Positions 53,595-62,371 of a DNA stretch of 64,000 nucleotides are shown piece by piece; position 1 is the first letter of the stretch, and each line of letters starts with the position of its first letter. The notes beneath the pieces were generated by a model, which worked only from the letters and a program-made list of their open reading frames with translations, had not been told where the DNA came from and ran no database searches. Both the position numbers and the translations under genes were made by a program. Source of the stretch: an uncultured Acidobacteriota bacterium (GTDB taxonomy: Bacteria > Acidobacteriota > CAIWXX01); contig CAIWXX010000062.1 in assembly GCA_903916735.1 (NCBI GenBank), positions 1 through 64,000 of the forward strand, written 5' to 3'.

Positions 53595-54833
53595 GTGGTT
53601 TTTTTTAACTATTCCACGATGCAGATGGCCGCGAAGATCGTCTACTATGGTCCCGGCCTCTGCGGAAAGACAACAAATCTCCAGATTATCTATAAGAAGA
53701 CGGCGCCCAACAGCCGCGGCGAAATGGTTTGCCTCGAAACTGAAACTGACCGGACGCTGTTTTTCGATCTCCTCCCCATGGATGTCGGCGTTATCGGCGG
53801 GTTCAGAACACGCTTTCAACTGTACACGGTTCCAGGCCAGGTTTTTTATAATTCAACGAGGAAGCTTGTCTTACGAGGGGTCGACGGCATCGTCTTCGTT
53901 GCAGACTCGCAGATTCCGATGGAAGATGCCAATGTGGAATCACTGCAGAATCTGAGAGAGAATCTGCTCGAACATAATATCGACATCGAGACGATTCCTC
54001 TTGTCTTTCAATTTAATAAGAGAGATCTTACGAATGTGATGCCGGTAGAAAAAATGAACCGGCTCTTGAACCCAGTGGGATTGCCTCATCACGAGGCGGC
54101 GGCGGTGCAAGGGATTGGAGTCTTCGAGACTCTTAAGGGAATCTCCAAAGCGACCTTGTTCTCACTCAGGAGAAAGGCTCTGGGGGACGAGAAAGTCCAG
54201 AAGCCTTCAACAGTTGCTGTACCGACATTGCATCCGAAGCAGCCGGAACCGCCGGGCGAGGAAAAAACACTCCCGGGCGATAGGGTCACTCCGCGGCCAG
54301 CCCCGAGTCACCGGGCTCCGACTCCGACAGCCACCCTATTTCCAATTCCACTGAAATCACTTGAAGTCGCACCCAAGGTTGAAGCTCCGGCTCTTGATAA
54401 AGCCCTGGTTGAAGAGAAGGTGGAGTTTGCAGTTCGATCGGTGCAGGCGGCAAGTCTGGACCAGGAGAAGATTGCAATGAAAACGATCGCTATCAATTCG
54501 ACCATCGACATCGGCCAGCAGCTGGATGCACTTCGCGAACGGTTCACGCAAACGAAGACGCCCTCTGAGAAGGCCCACACAAAAACGTACGACGATAAGA
54601 AGCTGGAGGATCTGCTCCAGAGCGCCAAGCCTTCAGCGGCTCAGGAGCTGAAAAGGAAGACCTCTATATCGATCCCCTCCGCGATGGTCAAAGCAGGCCC
54701 AACAACACTCGTTTTGACAATTCAGAACACATCGAGCCAAAAAAGCGAAAGCGTCGAAATTCCCTTAGAGATCGATAAAAGTAGCGGGAAGATCTTTCTC
54801 AAAATCGACCTCGATATCACAATCGTTCAGTAG
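53595..54833 (+). CDS. MglA-like small GTPase with long C-terminal extension
   Basis: A 412-residue protein. The first 195 residues are a Ras-like MglA-family G domain: P-loop GPGLCGKTTN at 19-28, the switch region ETDRTLFFDLLP, YTVPGQVFYN and specificity motif FNKRDL. A proline-rich linker (about 200-270), helical segments and an Asp/Lys-rich C-terminal beta-like stretch (about 345-412) follow, absent from MglA itself (about 195 residues). GTG 53595 is chosen because AAGGGGA precedes it and the start then matches MglA's N-terminus. Only 20 nt separate it from a BMC shell gene. MglA governs polarity and motility; PduV/EutP are GTPases of microcompartments, so a compartment-positioning role is an attractive inference. 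Confidence 0.88.
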   Translation: MVFFNYSTMQMAAKIVYYGPGLCGKTTNLQIIYKKTAPNSRGEMVCLETETDRTLFFDLLPMDVGVIGGFRTRFQLYTVPGQVFYNSTRKLVLRGVDGIVFVADSQIPMEDANVESLQNLRENLLEHNIDIETIPLVFQFNKRDLTNVMPVEKMNRLLNPVGLPHHEAAAVQGIGVFETLKGISKATLFSLRRKALGDEKVQKPSTVAVPTLHPKQPEPPGEEKTLPGDRVTPRPAPSHRAPTPTATLFPIPLKSLEVAPKVEAPALDKALVEEKVEFAVRSVQAASLDQEKIAMKTIAINSTIDIGQQLDALRERFTQTKTPSEKAHTKTYDDKKLEDLLQSAKPSAAQELKRKTSISIPSAMVKAGPTTLVLTIQNTSSQKSESVEIPLEIDKSSGKIFLKIDLDITIVQ

Positions 54834-54853
54834 CAAAAAGGAGATAGGTTCAC

Positions 54854-55141
54854 ATGTCCCAGGAAGCCCTTGGAATGATCGAAACGAAAGGTCTGATAGG
54901 ATCCATCGAAGCGGCTGATGCTATGGTCAAATCTGCGAATGTCGTTCTTACAGGCAAGGAATACATCGGTGCGGGCTACGTGACTGTCTTCGTGCGTGGC
55001 GATGTCGGAGCAGTGAAAGCAGCAACCGATGCAGGCGCGGCGGCGGCGCGCCGTGTTGGCGAGCTCGTCTCGGTCCATGTCATTCCGCGGCCCCATCAGG
55101 AAACCGAGAAGGTCCTCCCCGGGGCCATCACCAAGAAGTAA
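54854..55141 (+). CDS. BMC-H bacterial microcompartment shell protein
   Basis: A 95-residue single-BMC-domain protein that would form hexameric shell tiles. Canonical features include [40 protein letters not shown] (pore-loop region) and [21 protein letters not shown] ribosome-binding site AAAAAGGAG precedes ATG. It lies 20 nt after the GTPase and 12 nt before the aldehyde dehydrogenase. No BMC-P pentamer or BMC-T gene is in the window, so a closed shell needs other loci. Confidence 0.95.
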   Translation: MSQEALGMIETKGLIGSIEAADAMVKSANVVLTGKEYIGAGYVTVFVRGDVGAVKAATDAGAAAARRVGELVSVHVIPRPHQETEKVLPGAITKK

Positions 55142-55153
55142 GCCGCAGCCGTC

Positions 55154-56863
55154 ATGGCTGACCAGGATCTGACATCCCGACAGGAAGCGAGGGATCTCGC
55201 CACAACCGCTGCAGCCGCCTTTGCGATTTTTAAGGAATTCACCCAAGAACAAATCGACAGCATCATCACATCGATGGCGGCTGCCGGTTTGCGGGAATCC
55301 AATCGGCTGGCTCGAATGGCGGTCGAAGAAACCGGCTACGGCAAGATCAAAGACAAAGATATCAAGAACCGTTTTATCTGCGAAGATCTCCACAAACACA
55401 TCAGTTCGCTCAAAACAGTAGGCATCGTACGAGAAAGCGGTTCCATTCTGGAGATTGCTGAACCGGTCGGAGTCGTCGCGGGAATCATACCCTCCACAAA
55501 TCCAACATCGACGGTCTTCTATAAATGCATGATCGCTTTGAAAGCGCGAAACTCGATAGTGATCAGCCCTCATCCATCAGCCCGTCGCTGTGCCATTGAA
55601 GCAGCGAAGGTGATGTCAGACGCCGCTGTAGCAGCCGGAGCACCCGAGGGGGTCATCGGCTGCATGCAATCGCCGTCAATTGAGGGATCGCAAGAGTTGA
55701 TGTCTCACAAGAACATCGCTGTGATCCTGGCGACCGGCGGACCTGCAATAGTAAAGGCTGCGTACAGCTCCGGCAAACCGGCCTACGGCGTCGGGCCGGG
55801 CAACGTGCCGGTTTATCTCGACCGCTCAGCCGACGTTCCAAAAGCTGTCCGAGACGTGGTTGCAGGAAAAACATTCGATTACGGCACGGTGTGCGCGTCC
55901 GAACAAGCGCTCATCGTTGATGCCCCAGTCAGGGAAAGAGTGATCGAGGAGCTTTTGCGGAATGGGGGGTATTTTCTGAATCAAGAGGAGATCAGGAAAA
56001 TCACATCCATCATTCTGACGCCAAGCGGATCGATCAACCCGGATCTCGTCGGGCGCTCGCCACAGATCATTGCCCGACTCGCCGGCTTCGAAGTGCCGGA
56101 GAATATCGAATTGCTCGTAGCACCCTTGGAAGAGGTCGGCCACATGATTCCACTCTCACGTGAAAAGCTTTCGCCCATCCTGGCCTTCTACATCGTCGAT
56201 GGATGGCAAGCCGGCTGCGAGCTCTGCAAGAAGATACTGGCACTCGGCGGGATGGGCCATACGCTGGGGATTCATGCATCCAACCGCGATGTGATCATGC
56301 AATTCGGACTTCAGAAACCGGCACACAGAATCATTGTCAACTCGCCGACAACTCACGGAGCGATCGGATATACGACCGATCTCACGCCATCGTTGACGCT
56401 TGGTTGCGGAGCGGTCGGAAACAACATCACATCTGACAACATCGGCCCGCTGCATTTGATCAACATCAAGAGGATCGCCTTCGAAACCAAACCGCTCAGC
56501 CACATCGTGCAGCCGCCCACAGGCGAATCAGCAAGCCCCAGCCGAGAAGTCGCTCCTCCGATAAAGCCCCTTGGCCCGGCACTGACAGATCAGATCCGAG
56601 CTTTTCTGGAATCGAAAAAGGTGCTCCGGACAAAATGCCCCTGCCCTGCTCCATCAGATGTCCCTCCCCGGCCGGCCGCTGTTGCGCCTCACGCGATGCT
56701 CGCCCGAACCCCGGATCAGCAGCAACCCAAACCTGTTGAATTCGTCTGCGAAGATGATGTCCGGAAAGCGGCTGATCGGGGTGAAAAAATCGTCATCGGG
56801 CCGAAGACGATTGTCACACCGGCTGCCCGCGATCTCGGCAACGAGAAAAACGTATTCGCCTGA
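55154..56863 (+). CDS. Acylating (CoA-dependent) aldehyde dehydrogenase with BMC-type C-terminal tail
   Basis: A 569-residue enzyme of the EutE/PduP/AdhE-N group converting an aldehyde, CoA and NAD+ to acyl-CoA. Visible are [20 protein letters not shown], the nucleotide region [14 protein letters not shown] and catalytic C247 in [13 protein letters not shown]. About 440 residues of enzyme are followed by a Pro/Ala-rich linker and a terminal module [20 protein letters not shown] ... [17 protein letters not shown] resembling tails of other microcompartment-associated proteins, likely for lumen targeting or docking. It directly follows the BMC-H gene, so it is the probable cargo. The aldehyde source (lyase, diol dehydratase or aldolase) is not encoded here. 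Confidence 0.92.
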   Translation: MADQDLTSRQEARDLATTAAAAFAIFKEFTQEQIDSIITSMAAAGLRESNRLARMAVEETGYGKIKDKDIKNRFICEDLHKHISSLKTVGIVRESGSILEIAEPVGVVAGIIPSTNPTSTVFYKCMIALKARNSIVISPHPSARRCAIEAAKVMSDAAVAAGAPEGVIGCMQSPSIEGSQELMSHKNIAVILATGGPAIVKAAYSSGKPAYGVGPGNVPVYLDRSADVPKAVRDVVAGKTFDYGTVCASEQALIVDAPVRERVIEELLRNGGYFLNQEEIRKITSIILTPSGSINPDLVGRSPQIIARLAGFEVPENIELLVAPLEEVGHMIPLSREKLSPILAFYIVDGWQAGCELCKKILALGGMGHTLGIHASNRDVIMQFGLQKPAHRIIVNSPTTHGAIGYTTDLTPSLTLGCGAVGNNITSDNIGPLHLINIKRIAFETKPLSHIVQPPTGESASPSREVAPPIKPLGPALTDQIRAFLESKKVLRTKCPCPAPSDVPPRPAAVAPHAMLARTPDQQQPKPVEFVCEDDVRKAADRGEKIVIGPKTIVTPAARDLGNEKNVFA

Positions 56864-56926
56864 TCAGGCTCAGGAATCCTTCCCGCACTGCCGAATCAGA
56901 GTGCCTGCGATCCGGCCTCAGTAGGA

Positions 56927-57325
56927 TTATGACGGCTTATGATGACGCGGGCTGGGACGCCGGCCTTCCTGCAAACGAGCTGCATAGGAATCGATGAGAT
57001 GAACGATTTCGACAACCCGGCCGTAATAATCCTCAAATTGGGATTGAGTGATACAGCGCAAGTCCAAGGCCAGATAAAGGTAACTCTGGAAGCCGCTGGC
57101 TGCTCCGATCGCCGAATAGAGGAAATTTTCGTAATCCTGCCTCTGATCGCAGGATGAGCCTTCAGCGATATCCGCCATGATTGACATGGCATACCGCTCG
57201 ATCTGCGCCCCCAATTCAAAGTTGTGCTTGAAGGACGGCTCACGAGTGGCCATGAGGATATTCCGCGCCAATTCGCGCGCCTTCTGCCAGAAAATCAGAT
57301 CTTCAAACTTGTTTTCGACGAGCAC
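56927..57325 (-). CDS. Four-helix-bundle protein (S23/IVS type)
   Basis: A 132-residue protein of the four-helix-bundle family first seen in 23S rRNA intervening sequences: it begins KFEDLIFWQKARELARNI and ends with a helix HLIDSYAARLQEGR, with the conserved YAMSIMADIAEGSSC segment between. Members form pentamers, and their role is unknown. The frame opens with GTG at 57325, with AAAGGAAG about 11 nt upstream. It is convergent with the aldehyde dehydrogenase. A Lys/Arg/His-rich tail follows the bundle. Confidence 0.85.
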   Translation of the reverse strand: MLVENKFEDLIFWQKARELARNILMATREPSFKHNFELGAQIERYAMSIMADIAEGSSCDQRQDYENFLYSAIGAASGFQSYLYLALDLRCITQSQFEDYYGRVVEIVHLIDSYAARLQEGRRPSPRHHKPS

Positions 57326-57643
57326 GTGTATCCACTTCCTTTCAAGGGACGTATCTTACCACGGAAAAGCAAGTCAACAAATTCTGCAACTCAAGCCTCC
57401 CCCGGCGCGTCTGATTCAAAGGAATCCATCAAAGAGCGCATGAAGAGTGCCGTTGAGGAATTGCGCGAAGCAGCAAAAAATGAAATCAGATATGAAGGAG
57501 GCGGAACACGAGAGGCACTGATCAATCAGTATTGAGACGGATCGCTGATCGAACTTTCACTGTTGCCGGCTCTCAGTTCCCAACCAATCCATCTGCGAGT
57601 CTGTGCATGGAATTGAGAACCGGCAACAATATGACTTCCAAGC
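57326..57643. other. Intergenic region with inverted repeat
   Basis: A 318-bp gap. A plus-strand frame ending at 57535 finishes with a helix-like SIKERMKSAVEELREAAKNE ... REALINQY. It looks protein-like but has no convincing start, so a small gene is possible but unproven. The other feature is the long inverted repeat at 57561-57628. Confidence 0.35.
57561..57628. repeat. 20-bp near-perfect inverted repeat
   Basis: TGTTGCCGGCTCTCAGTTCC (57561-57580) and GGAATTGAGAACCGGCAACA (57609-57628) pair at 18 of 20 positions with a 28-nt loop. It lies 16 nt past the stop of the GWxTD gene, so it may serve as its 3' structure. There is no T-run, and the length suggests a small mobile palindrome instead. 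Confidence 0.65.
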
Positions 57644-58681
57644 TCAATTACCGGCCGGCACTGCCAGGGATTGAGTGAGATAGCCTACACGCAATGTAAG
57701 ATCGTCTTCCAGAACCAGCTCGATCTGATACGACCCGGGAGCGATATCGAAAGCAACTTGATGTTCAGCAGCGGAATCCACGCCGCGCAACAATTCATCC
57801 TGAGTTTTCTGCACGATAATCGGACCGTCAACGCTGATAAGCTTCTCTTTCTTTGAATCAGAAACGGTGACATGCAGAGTCATCGATGCTTTCTTCACGC
57901 CCCCTCCAGCATCAGTGAAGGACATTTCCTTGATCGGAATTTTCACGGAAATCTGTGCGTGCCGTTTTCCTGTCGGGCCATTAGAGAAACCAGCGTCCCA
58001 GGAGAAAGTAATCAACTTGACCTGGTACTCAGTCGAGACTTTTCCGGTATATAGGAGATCGTCATAATTCAATTCAGGCTTTTCGATGGATCGCTTGTTC
58101 CAGACCGCTGAGGCCTCAACATAGCGAAAAGGAATATTGGTCAGAGTGGCTGACTGAATTTCGGCACGTCGCTGCGCCCAATCAATCAGAGTTCCACCTG
58201 TGGGTGGAGCCGGTGGAAGAAGGTACATCCGACTATCATTATGAAGCTCGACGAACATGAATGCCTCATTTGGATCCATCTGGGGAAGCTTTAATTTTCC
58301 GTACCACCAGAGAGAGACTCGAGTTGAATCCATGAGTTTTTGTTCGGTACGAAGCGGAGGACCCCAGATGACATAGATCTGCCCCATGGCTGTTTTCCAC
58401 CCTGGAATACTTCCGACAGCAAATTTCTCATTGGCGTAAGCCACGCGTCGCTCGAACTCAACACGGAATTCATTGACCAGAGTATCGGGATCGGGATCAC
58501 GCCTCGCCCAGAAGATGCGAGTAAATGTAAACTTCGCTTCGGGCGTCTGAAGCTTTTCGAATGTATTGGCCTCATCGTCGGTCATAATCAGCTTGACAGG
58601 GCCGTTCAGCCACTGAGAAAAGTAGTCATCGGCGGCGAAGCCAACTGCCGAAACCAGCAACGTAATCAGAATCGCTCGACG
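57644..58681 (-). CDS. Secreted GWxTD-domain protein
   Basis: A 345-residue protein with a signal peptide (MRRAILITLLVSAVGFAADD). A GWxTD domain follows (YFSQWLNGPVKLIMTDDEAN, FTRIFWARRDPDPDTLVNEF, PGWKTAMGQIYVIWGPP), then a beta-rich C-terminal domain. ATG 58681 is preferred because AGGAGG precedes it, while a longer frame (to 58705) includes that site. Unlike the homologue at 44697-46724 it has no TPR tail. The function is unknown; the family is a marker of Acidobacteriota-like genomes. Confidence 0.85.
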   Translation of the reverse strand, partial: RRAILITLLVSAVGFAADDYFSQWLNGPVKLIMTDDEANTFEKLQTPEAKFTFTRIFWARRDPDPDTLVNEFRVEFERRVAYANEKFAVGSIPGWKTAMGQIYVIWGPPLRTEQKLMDSTRVSLWWYGKLKLPQMDPNEAFMFVELHNDSRMYLLPPAPPTGGTLIDWAQRRAEIQSATLTNIPFRYVEASAVWNKRSIEKPELNYDDLLYTGKVSTEYQVKLITFSWDAGFSNGPTGKRHAQISVKIPIKEMSFTDAGGGVKKASMTLHVTVSDSKKEKLISVDGPIIVQKTQDELLRGVDSAAEHQVAFDIAPGSYQIELVLEDDLTLRVGYLTQSLAVPAGN

Positions 58682-58856
58682 CATATTCTCTTCCTCCTCC
58701 TGCAATATCCAGAGATTCTAATCCGATTCTGCCTTGGAATCCAAGTAAAATGGTCTCACCGGGAATCGAGAAGACCTCCTTGATGATTGATCGAGAGATG
58801 CCCGCGATAAGATCTGTTGATTCAATGAGCGCGTGGTGCTCTCGCCTTCTCGCTCC

Positions 58857-59795
58857 TCACGGCGTATCCACATCAAGAGATTTGAACGGCAGGATGAGCC
58901 TGTTTAAAGAATGGGCCAGTTCGGCGCCCCACAACATGATGATGGCGGAAAAATCGACCCATATCGCAAAAACCACAACACTCTCAAGTTCACCGTACAT
59001 CCTGCCATAAAGCGCCAGGTTGGCGACATACCAGGTAAACGCCCGTTTCACAGTTTCCCAAAGGAACGACGCAACGAATGCCGCAATGAATGCCACCTTT
59101 GAGGGCACATACGTGTTCGGGACAAATTTGTATATGGCGGCAAAGAAGAGAACACTGAAGAGATAAGGCAAGAGGATTCCGAACAACAGACCTTGAGCCT
59201 CCTCCATCCAATGAGGCGGAACCAGAAGTGGAGTGGATGCGAGATGATAATTGAGGAAGCCTTCGACCGTCGCGGCGATCGATGAGAGAACAAAGGAGAG
59301 AATCAGACAGCATGTCCCACCCAAGATAAGCCCCGCTTCCATGAGCTTCCTCAGCAGAAAGTGCTTGCGTTTTTTGACCTGCATGATCTGATTCAAAGCG
59401 GCATCGATTTTGGAAAAAACTGCGGTTGCGATCAGAATAGATGCAACCATTCCGGCATTCCGATATCGCCCAAGGCTTTCCAGGAAATTGCGTGCATTGT
59501 AAATGAAGGATGGATCTGTTTGAATGATAAAATCGCGCGTATAGGCCAGAGTTCCTTCATAGGCCGCCGCCATTGAACCGAAGAATTTCTGTGCAGCCAC
59601 GATCAACACGATCAGCAGTGGCACGAAAGAAAAAATTGCGTAGAAAGAGATCAAAGCGGCATGATCAAAACATTGATCATGAAAAAAATTACGAGTGCTC
59701 TGCCGGACAAGAACCCAGGCTAAACGCAGAGGCCGCAAAACCTCTACTGCCTTCACGCCGGCAATGGCAGCTTCTCCTTGATCATTCATGTACAC
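58857..59795 (-). CDS. YihY/BrkB-family inner-membrane protein
   Basis: A 312-residue polytopic protein of the YihY (formerly 'ribonuclease BN') family. It shows the conserved opening helix region HAALISFYAIFSFVPLLIVL, a GRYRNAGMVASILIAT segment, and PNTYVPSKVAFIAAFVASFL in the C-terminal half, with about six membrane segments. The molecular function is unproven. It has an ordinary length; the start could be ATG at 59795 or 59789. Confidence 0.9.
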   Translation of the reverse strand: MYMNDQGEAAIAGVKAVEVLRPLRLAWVLVRQSTRNFFHDQCFDHAALISFYAIFSFVPLLIVLIVAAQKFFGSMAAAYEGTLAYTRDFIIQTDPSFIYNARNFLESLGRYRNAGMVASILIATAVFSKIDAALNQIMQVKKRKHFLLRKLMEAGLILGGTCCLILSFVLSSIAATVEGFLNYHLASTPLLVPPHWMEEAQGLLFGILLPYLFSVLFFAAIYKFVPNTYVPSKVAFIAAFVASFLWETVKRAFTWYVANLALYGRMYGELESVVVFAIWVDFSAIIMLWGAELAHSLNRLILPFKSLDVDTP

Positions 59796-60395
59796 AATAC
59801 CTTGAATTCGGATGTTTTTCGATTGGGATCGTACTACAAATGGAGCCGATCACACAATGGAAACGCGGCAAATTTTTGCCGCGACGGAACTATTCATTTC
59901 ATGGACAAGAGTATCGTCATGGTCATCAGGCAAAGCGAAGGTGCAAATTAACCTTTTTTTTCATCTCCCGGCTGATTTCGCAGCATGCGCAAATTCGTCC
60001 CAATCCGGATGCCATAACATAGCAGTTGAGATACTCTTCCTCTTGTAACAGTACAGGTGCAGAAGAGCGGGAGAAGGGCGACTCATATTCGCTTCTCCGA
60101 ATCACCGCCCATTTGAACTCAGCTTGCCATGCGAACTCGGTGGTATTTAGTGATGATGCTGCCGCACCGGGCAGGCATTCACATTTAAGTACCATCAATC
60201 TGTATCTCTCATTGCCCATCAATTGATTGAGCAGAAGGAATTCGGAAATTCCCCATAACACTAGTTTGACCAAGCTTTAACCGTCCTCGCTCAAGGATGA
60301 GACTAACAATCTGGCGAATTTTGCTGCGACAAAAGCGGTATCTTCTTTATAATCTATATCTTATACTATTAGCGAATAACACTCATATTTTATGC
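59796..60395. other. Gene-free region upstream of hsp20
   Basis: About 600 bp with no gene that I can support. Frames of up to 115 codons exist on both strands but do not resemble any family and lack ribosome-binding sites. The right end becomes AT-rich and leads into the hsp20 promoter. Confidence 0.5.
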
Positions 60396-60424
60396 TTGAC
60401 AAATTGTCAATGTTGCATTATATT
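60396..60424 (+). promoter_or_regulatory. Sigma-70 promoter with overlapping palindrome for hsp20
   Basis: A perfect TTGACA (60396-60401), a 17-nt spacer and TATATT (60419-60424) form a near-consensus promoter; AT-rich DNA precedes it. The -35 box is the left half of the palindrome TTGACA-AAT-TGTCAA (60396-60410), a probable operator. It does not match the CIRCE or HAIR consensus. GGAGG precedes the hsp20 ATG, so the leader is about 30 nt. Confidence 0.7.
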
Positions 60425-60460
60425 ATGGCCGAAACGTTAAAAAGATGGAGGAAATGAAAA

Positions 60461-60904
60461 ATGAGACTTGTGAGATGGGAACCTTTCCGAGCCTTGGCGG
60501 TCAATCCATTCGGGGACAGCACGATGTTTGGTGATTTCGATCGCAACAAATGGCCTGAGATAGACCAAAGAGAGCAACTCGCTCCCGCGGTTGATGTTTA
60601 TGAAGGAGATAGCGAGGTTATCCTGAAAGCTGATCTACCTGAGTTTGACCGCAAGAACATGTCGATCAGCATTGAAAACAATGTGCTGACTTTGAAGGGG
60701 GAGAAGAAATTCGAGGAAGAAGCGAAAAAGGAGAATTACCACAGGATTGAACGAAGCTACGGCTCCTTTGCCCGCTCCTTCAACCTCCCGAATACGATTG
60801 ACCAGGACAAAGTCAAAGCTGACTACAAAGACGGCGTCCTGAAAATCACGTTTCCCAAAAAGGCGGAGCATAAGTCGAAACAGATCACGGTCACAGTCGA
60901 CTGA
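60461..60904 (+). CDS. Hsp20-family small heat-shock protein
   Basis: A 147-residue alpha-crystallin-type chaperone that holds unfolding proteins. The alpha-crystallin domain runs from APAVDVYEGDSEVILKADLP to DGVLKITFPKKAEHKSKQIT, with the A-x-x-x-n-G-v-L motif ADYKDGVLKI; the N-terminus MRLVRWEPFRAL is typical of bacterial HspA-like proteins. It is monocistronic, driven by the strong promoter at 60396-60424 and followed by a short GAGCAT/ATGCTC hairpin. The palindrome over its -35 box suggests repression relieved by stress. Confidence 0.95.
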   Translation: MRLVRWEPFRALAVNPFGDSTMFGDFDRNKWPEIDQREQLAPAVDVYEGDSEVILKADLPEFDRKNMSISIENNVLTLKGEKKFEEEAKKENYHRIERSYGSFARSFNLPNTIDQDKVKADYKDGVLKITFPKKAEHKSKQITVTVD

Positions 60905-60980
60905 GGTTTGAGCATAATGCTCTTCCCTTTCTATCTGGGAAATCAGATCAAATAGAATCAGCCCCCGGATCGAATAGCGA

Positions 60981-62369
60981 TTATGGCGCCGTCGGGTTAT
61001 CCTCCGGCGCCATTCGCCTTTCCCGGTCACCGCGGTCCAACAGCCCTCCACACCACTCCGAGACCACAATGACTGCAATTGGTGCAATTTGCAGCACAAT
61101 CCGAGGGAATGCAATGCGTATGTGGGCTTGAACCGGCTGCCATGACGAAAGAATAAAAGCTGGAATGATCAAACAAAGAAAAGAAAAAACAAGAAAACTC
61201 AACCAACCCCGGCCTTTTTTCGCCCGGAACGCGGCAATCAGAAACAGCGGAAAAAGAAGGCCCCAATAAGTGGGCATAAGAATCAGCTTCGCCATTTCTC
61301 CGCAAATGCCGATGATCCGAGGCAGGCCAAGTTCAAATTGGCGGGCAATGAGTAATCCGTCGTAGTCCATCGATGAATCAAATGGAAGATGCCGCTTGAG
61401 CAGAAACCAGCAGGAAAGGCCCACGAGTGATACGAGAAAAGGGATCGAATACCCGAATGATATGAAGCCACGCAGAGTCGGCCTGGTTCCTCGTCGAGAG
61501 GCAATCATCATACAGGCGAGAAGAAAGAGAATAAGGGACCCCTCAGGTTTACTCAAAGAGGAAAGCGATGCGAAAAAAAAGATGAATCCAGCCGAAAAGG
61601 TGTCGTCTCTGTCTATCCATCGAGCAAAAAGACCGGCAGCCGCGACATTAAATGATGCGGAAACGATCTCGACAAGAGAGACATCCAGCGCTGATGCCCA
61701 TGTTGGCAGGTATGCAAGGAGCGTTGCTCCAAACAGCGACACTCCTGTCGTCATTCCTCGTTGACGTAGAAAGCCGAACATCAATACCAGGGCGGCGATT
61801 CCGAAGAGCGCGATAGGCGGTTTGAAGAGGCGATCGTCGCCGGCTGGCCCGAAACCGGCAAAATATGCCTGGAGAATCGGAACGAGAACTGGGTAAGCCG
61901 GCTGGAGATGAACTCGGTACGGATCCTCAAAAGCCGGGACTCGGATCGTCCCTTCTTCTAAAAGGACCTTGGCTTTGTATCCCCATATGATTCGGCTGTC
62001 CCATCCAAGGAGAGGCAGGATTTGAGTTTCCGCGATTGGTTTCATTGCCGCGATACAAAGAAGAACCGACAGGACGATCGGCCAGGCGGAGAATCGGGGA
62101 CAACTCCAGTTCTTGATTCGGACGATCCAATCTCGCAGCCCGAAAACCCCCGTGAGGAGGAGAATAGTGGTGATTGCCGGATTCAAGATCCGGCATCCGA
62201 CGGCAATAAACACCAATCCGCAAATGCCGGTAATCCCTGAACCTGCGAGAAACGAAAGCGAGACAAACAAGGCAGGATGAAGCTTGGAAGCAATGCCTCC
62301 ACGTGATAAAAACCCGGCACCGCCCCAGAGCAGCAAAATAGCCGGCGGCAGCATCGAGAGCAAGATCAC
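60981..62369 (-). CDS. Polytopic membrane protein, GT-C glycosyltransferase-like
   Basis: A 462-residue protein with about 11-12 hydrophobic helices. The periplasmic loop after helix 3-4 contains GWDSRIIWGYKAKVLLEEGT, where the acidic/aromatic residues resemble the catalytic loop of ArnT/mannosyltransferase-like GT-C enzymes. It probably transfers a sugar from a lipid carrier to an envelope target. An 8-bp inverted repeat (ATGGCGCC/GGCGCCAT, 60983-61012) overlaps its stop. It begins 2 nt after the upstream small gene. Confidence 0.75.
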   Translation of the reverse strand: MILLSMLPPAILLLWGGAGFLSRGGIASKLHPALFVSLSFLAGSGITGICGLVFIAVGCRILNPAITTILLLTGVFGLRDWIVRIKNWSCPRFSAWPIVLSVLLCIAAMKPIAETQILPLLGWDSRIIWGYKAKVLLEEGTIRVPAFEDPYRVHLQPAYPVLVPILQAYFAGFGPAGDDRLFKPPIALFGIAALVLMFGFLRQRGMTTGVSLFGATLLAYLPTWASALDVSLVEIVSASFNVAAAGLFARWIDRDDTFSAGFIFFFASLSSLSKPEGSLILFLLACMMIASRRGTRPTLRGFISFGYSIPFLVSLVGLSCWFLLKRHLPFDSSMDYDGLLIARQFELGLPRIIGICGEMAKLILMPTYWGLLFPLFLIAAFRAKKGRGWLSFLVFSFLCLIIPAFILSSWQPVQAHIRIAFPRIVLQIAPIAVIVVSEWCGGLLDRGDRERRMAPEDNPTAP

Positions 62370-62371
62370 AA

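Noticed and set aside
59926-60273. Minus-strand 115-residue gene upstream of hsp20
   Set aside because: No recognisable motif, no ribosome-binding site and unusual composition; treated as non-coding.
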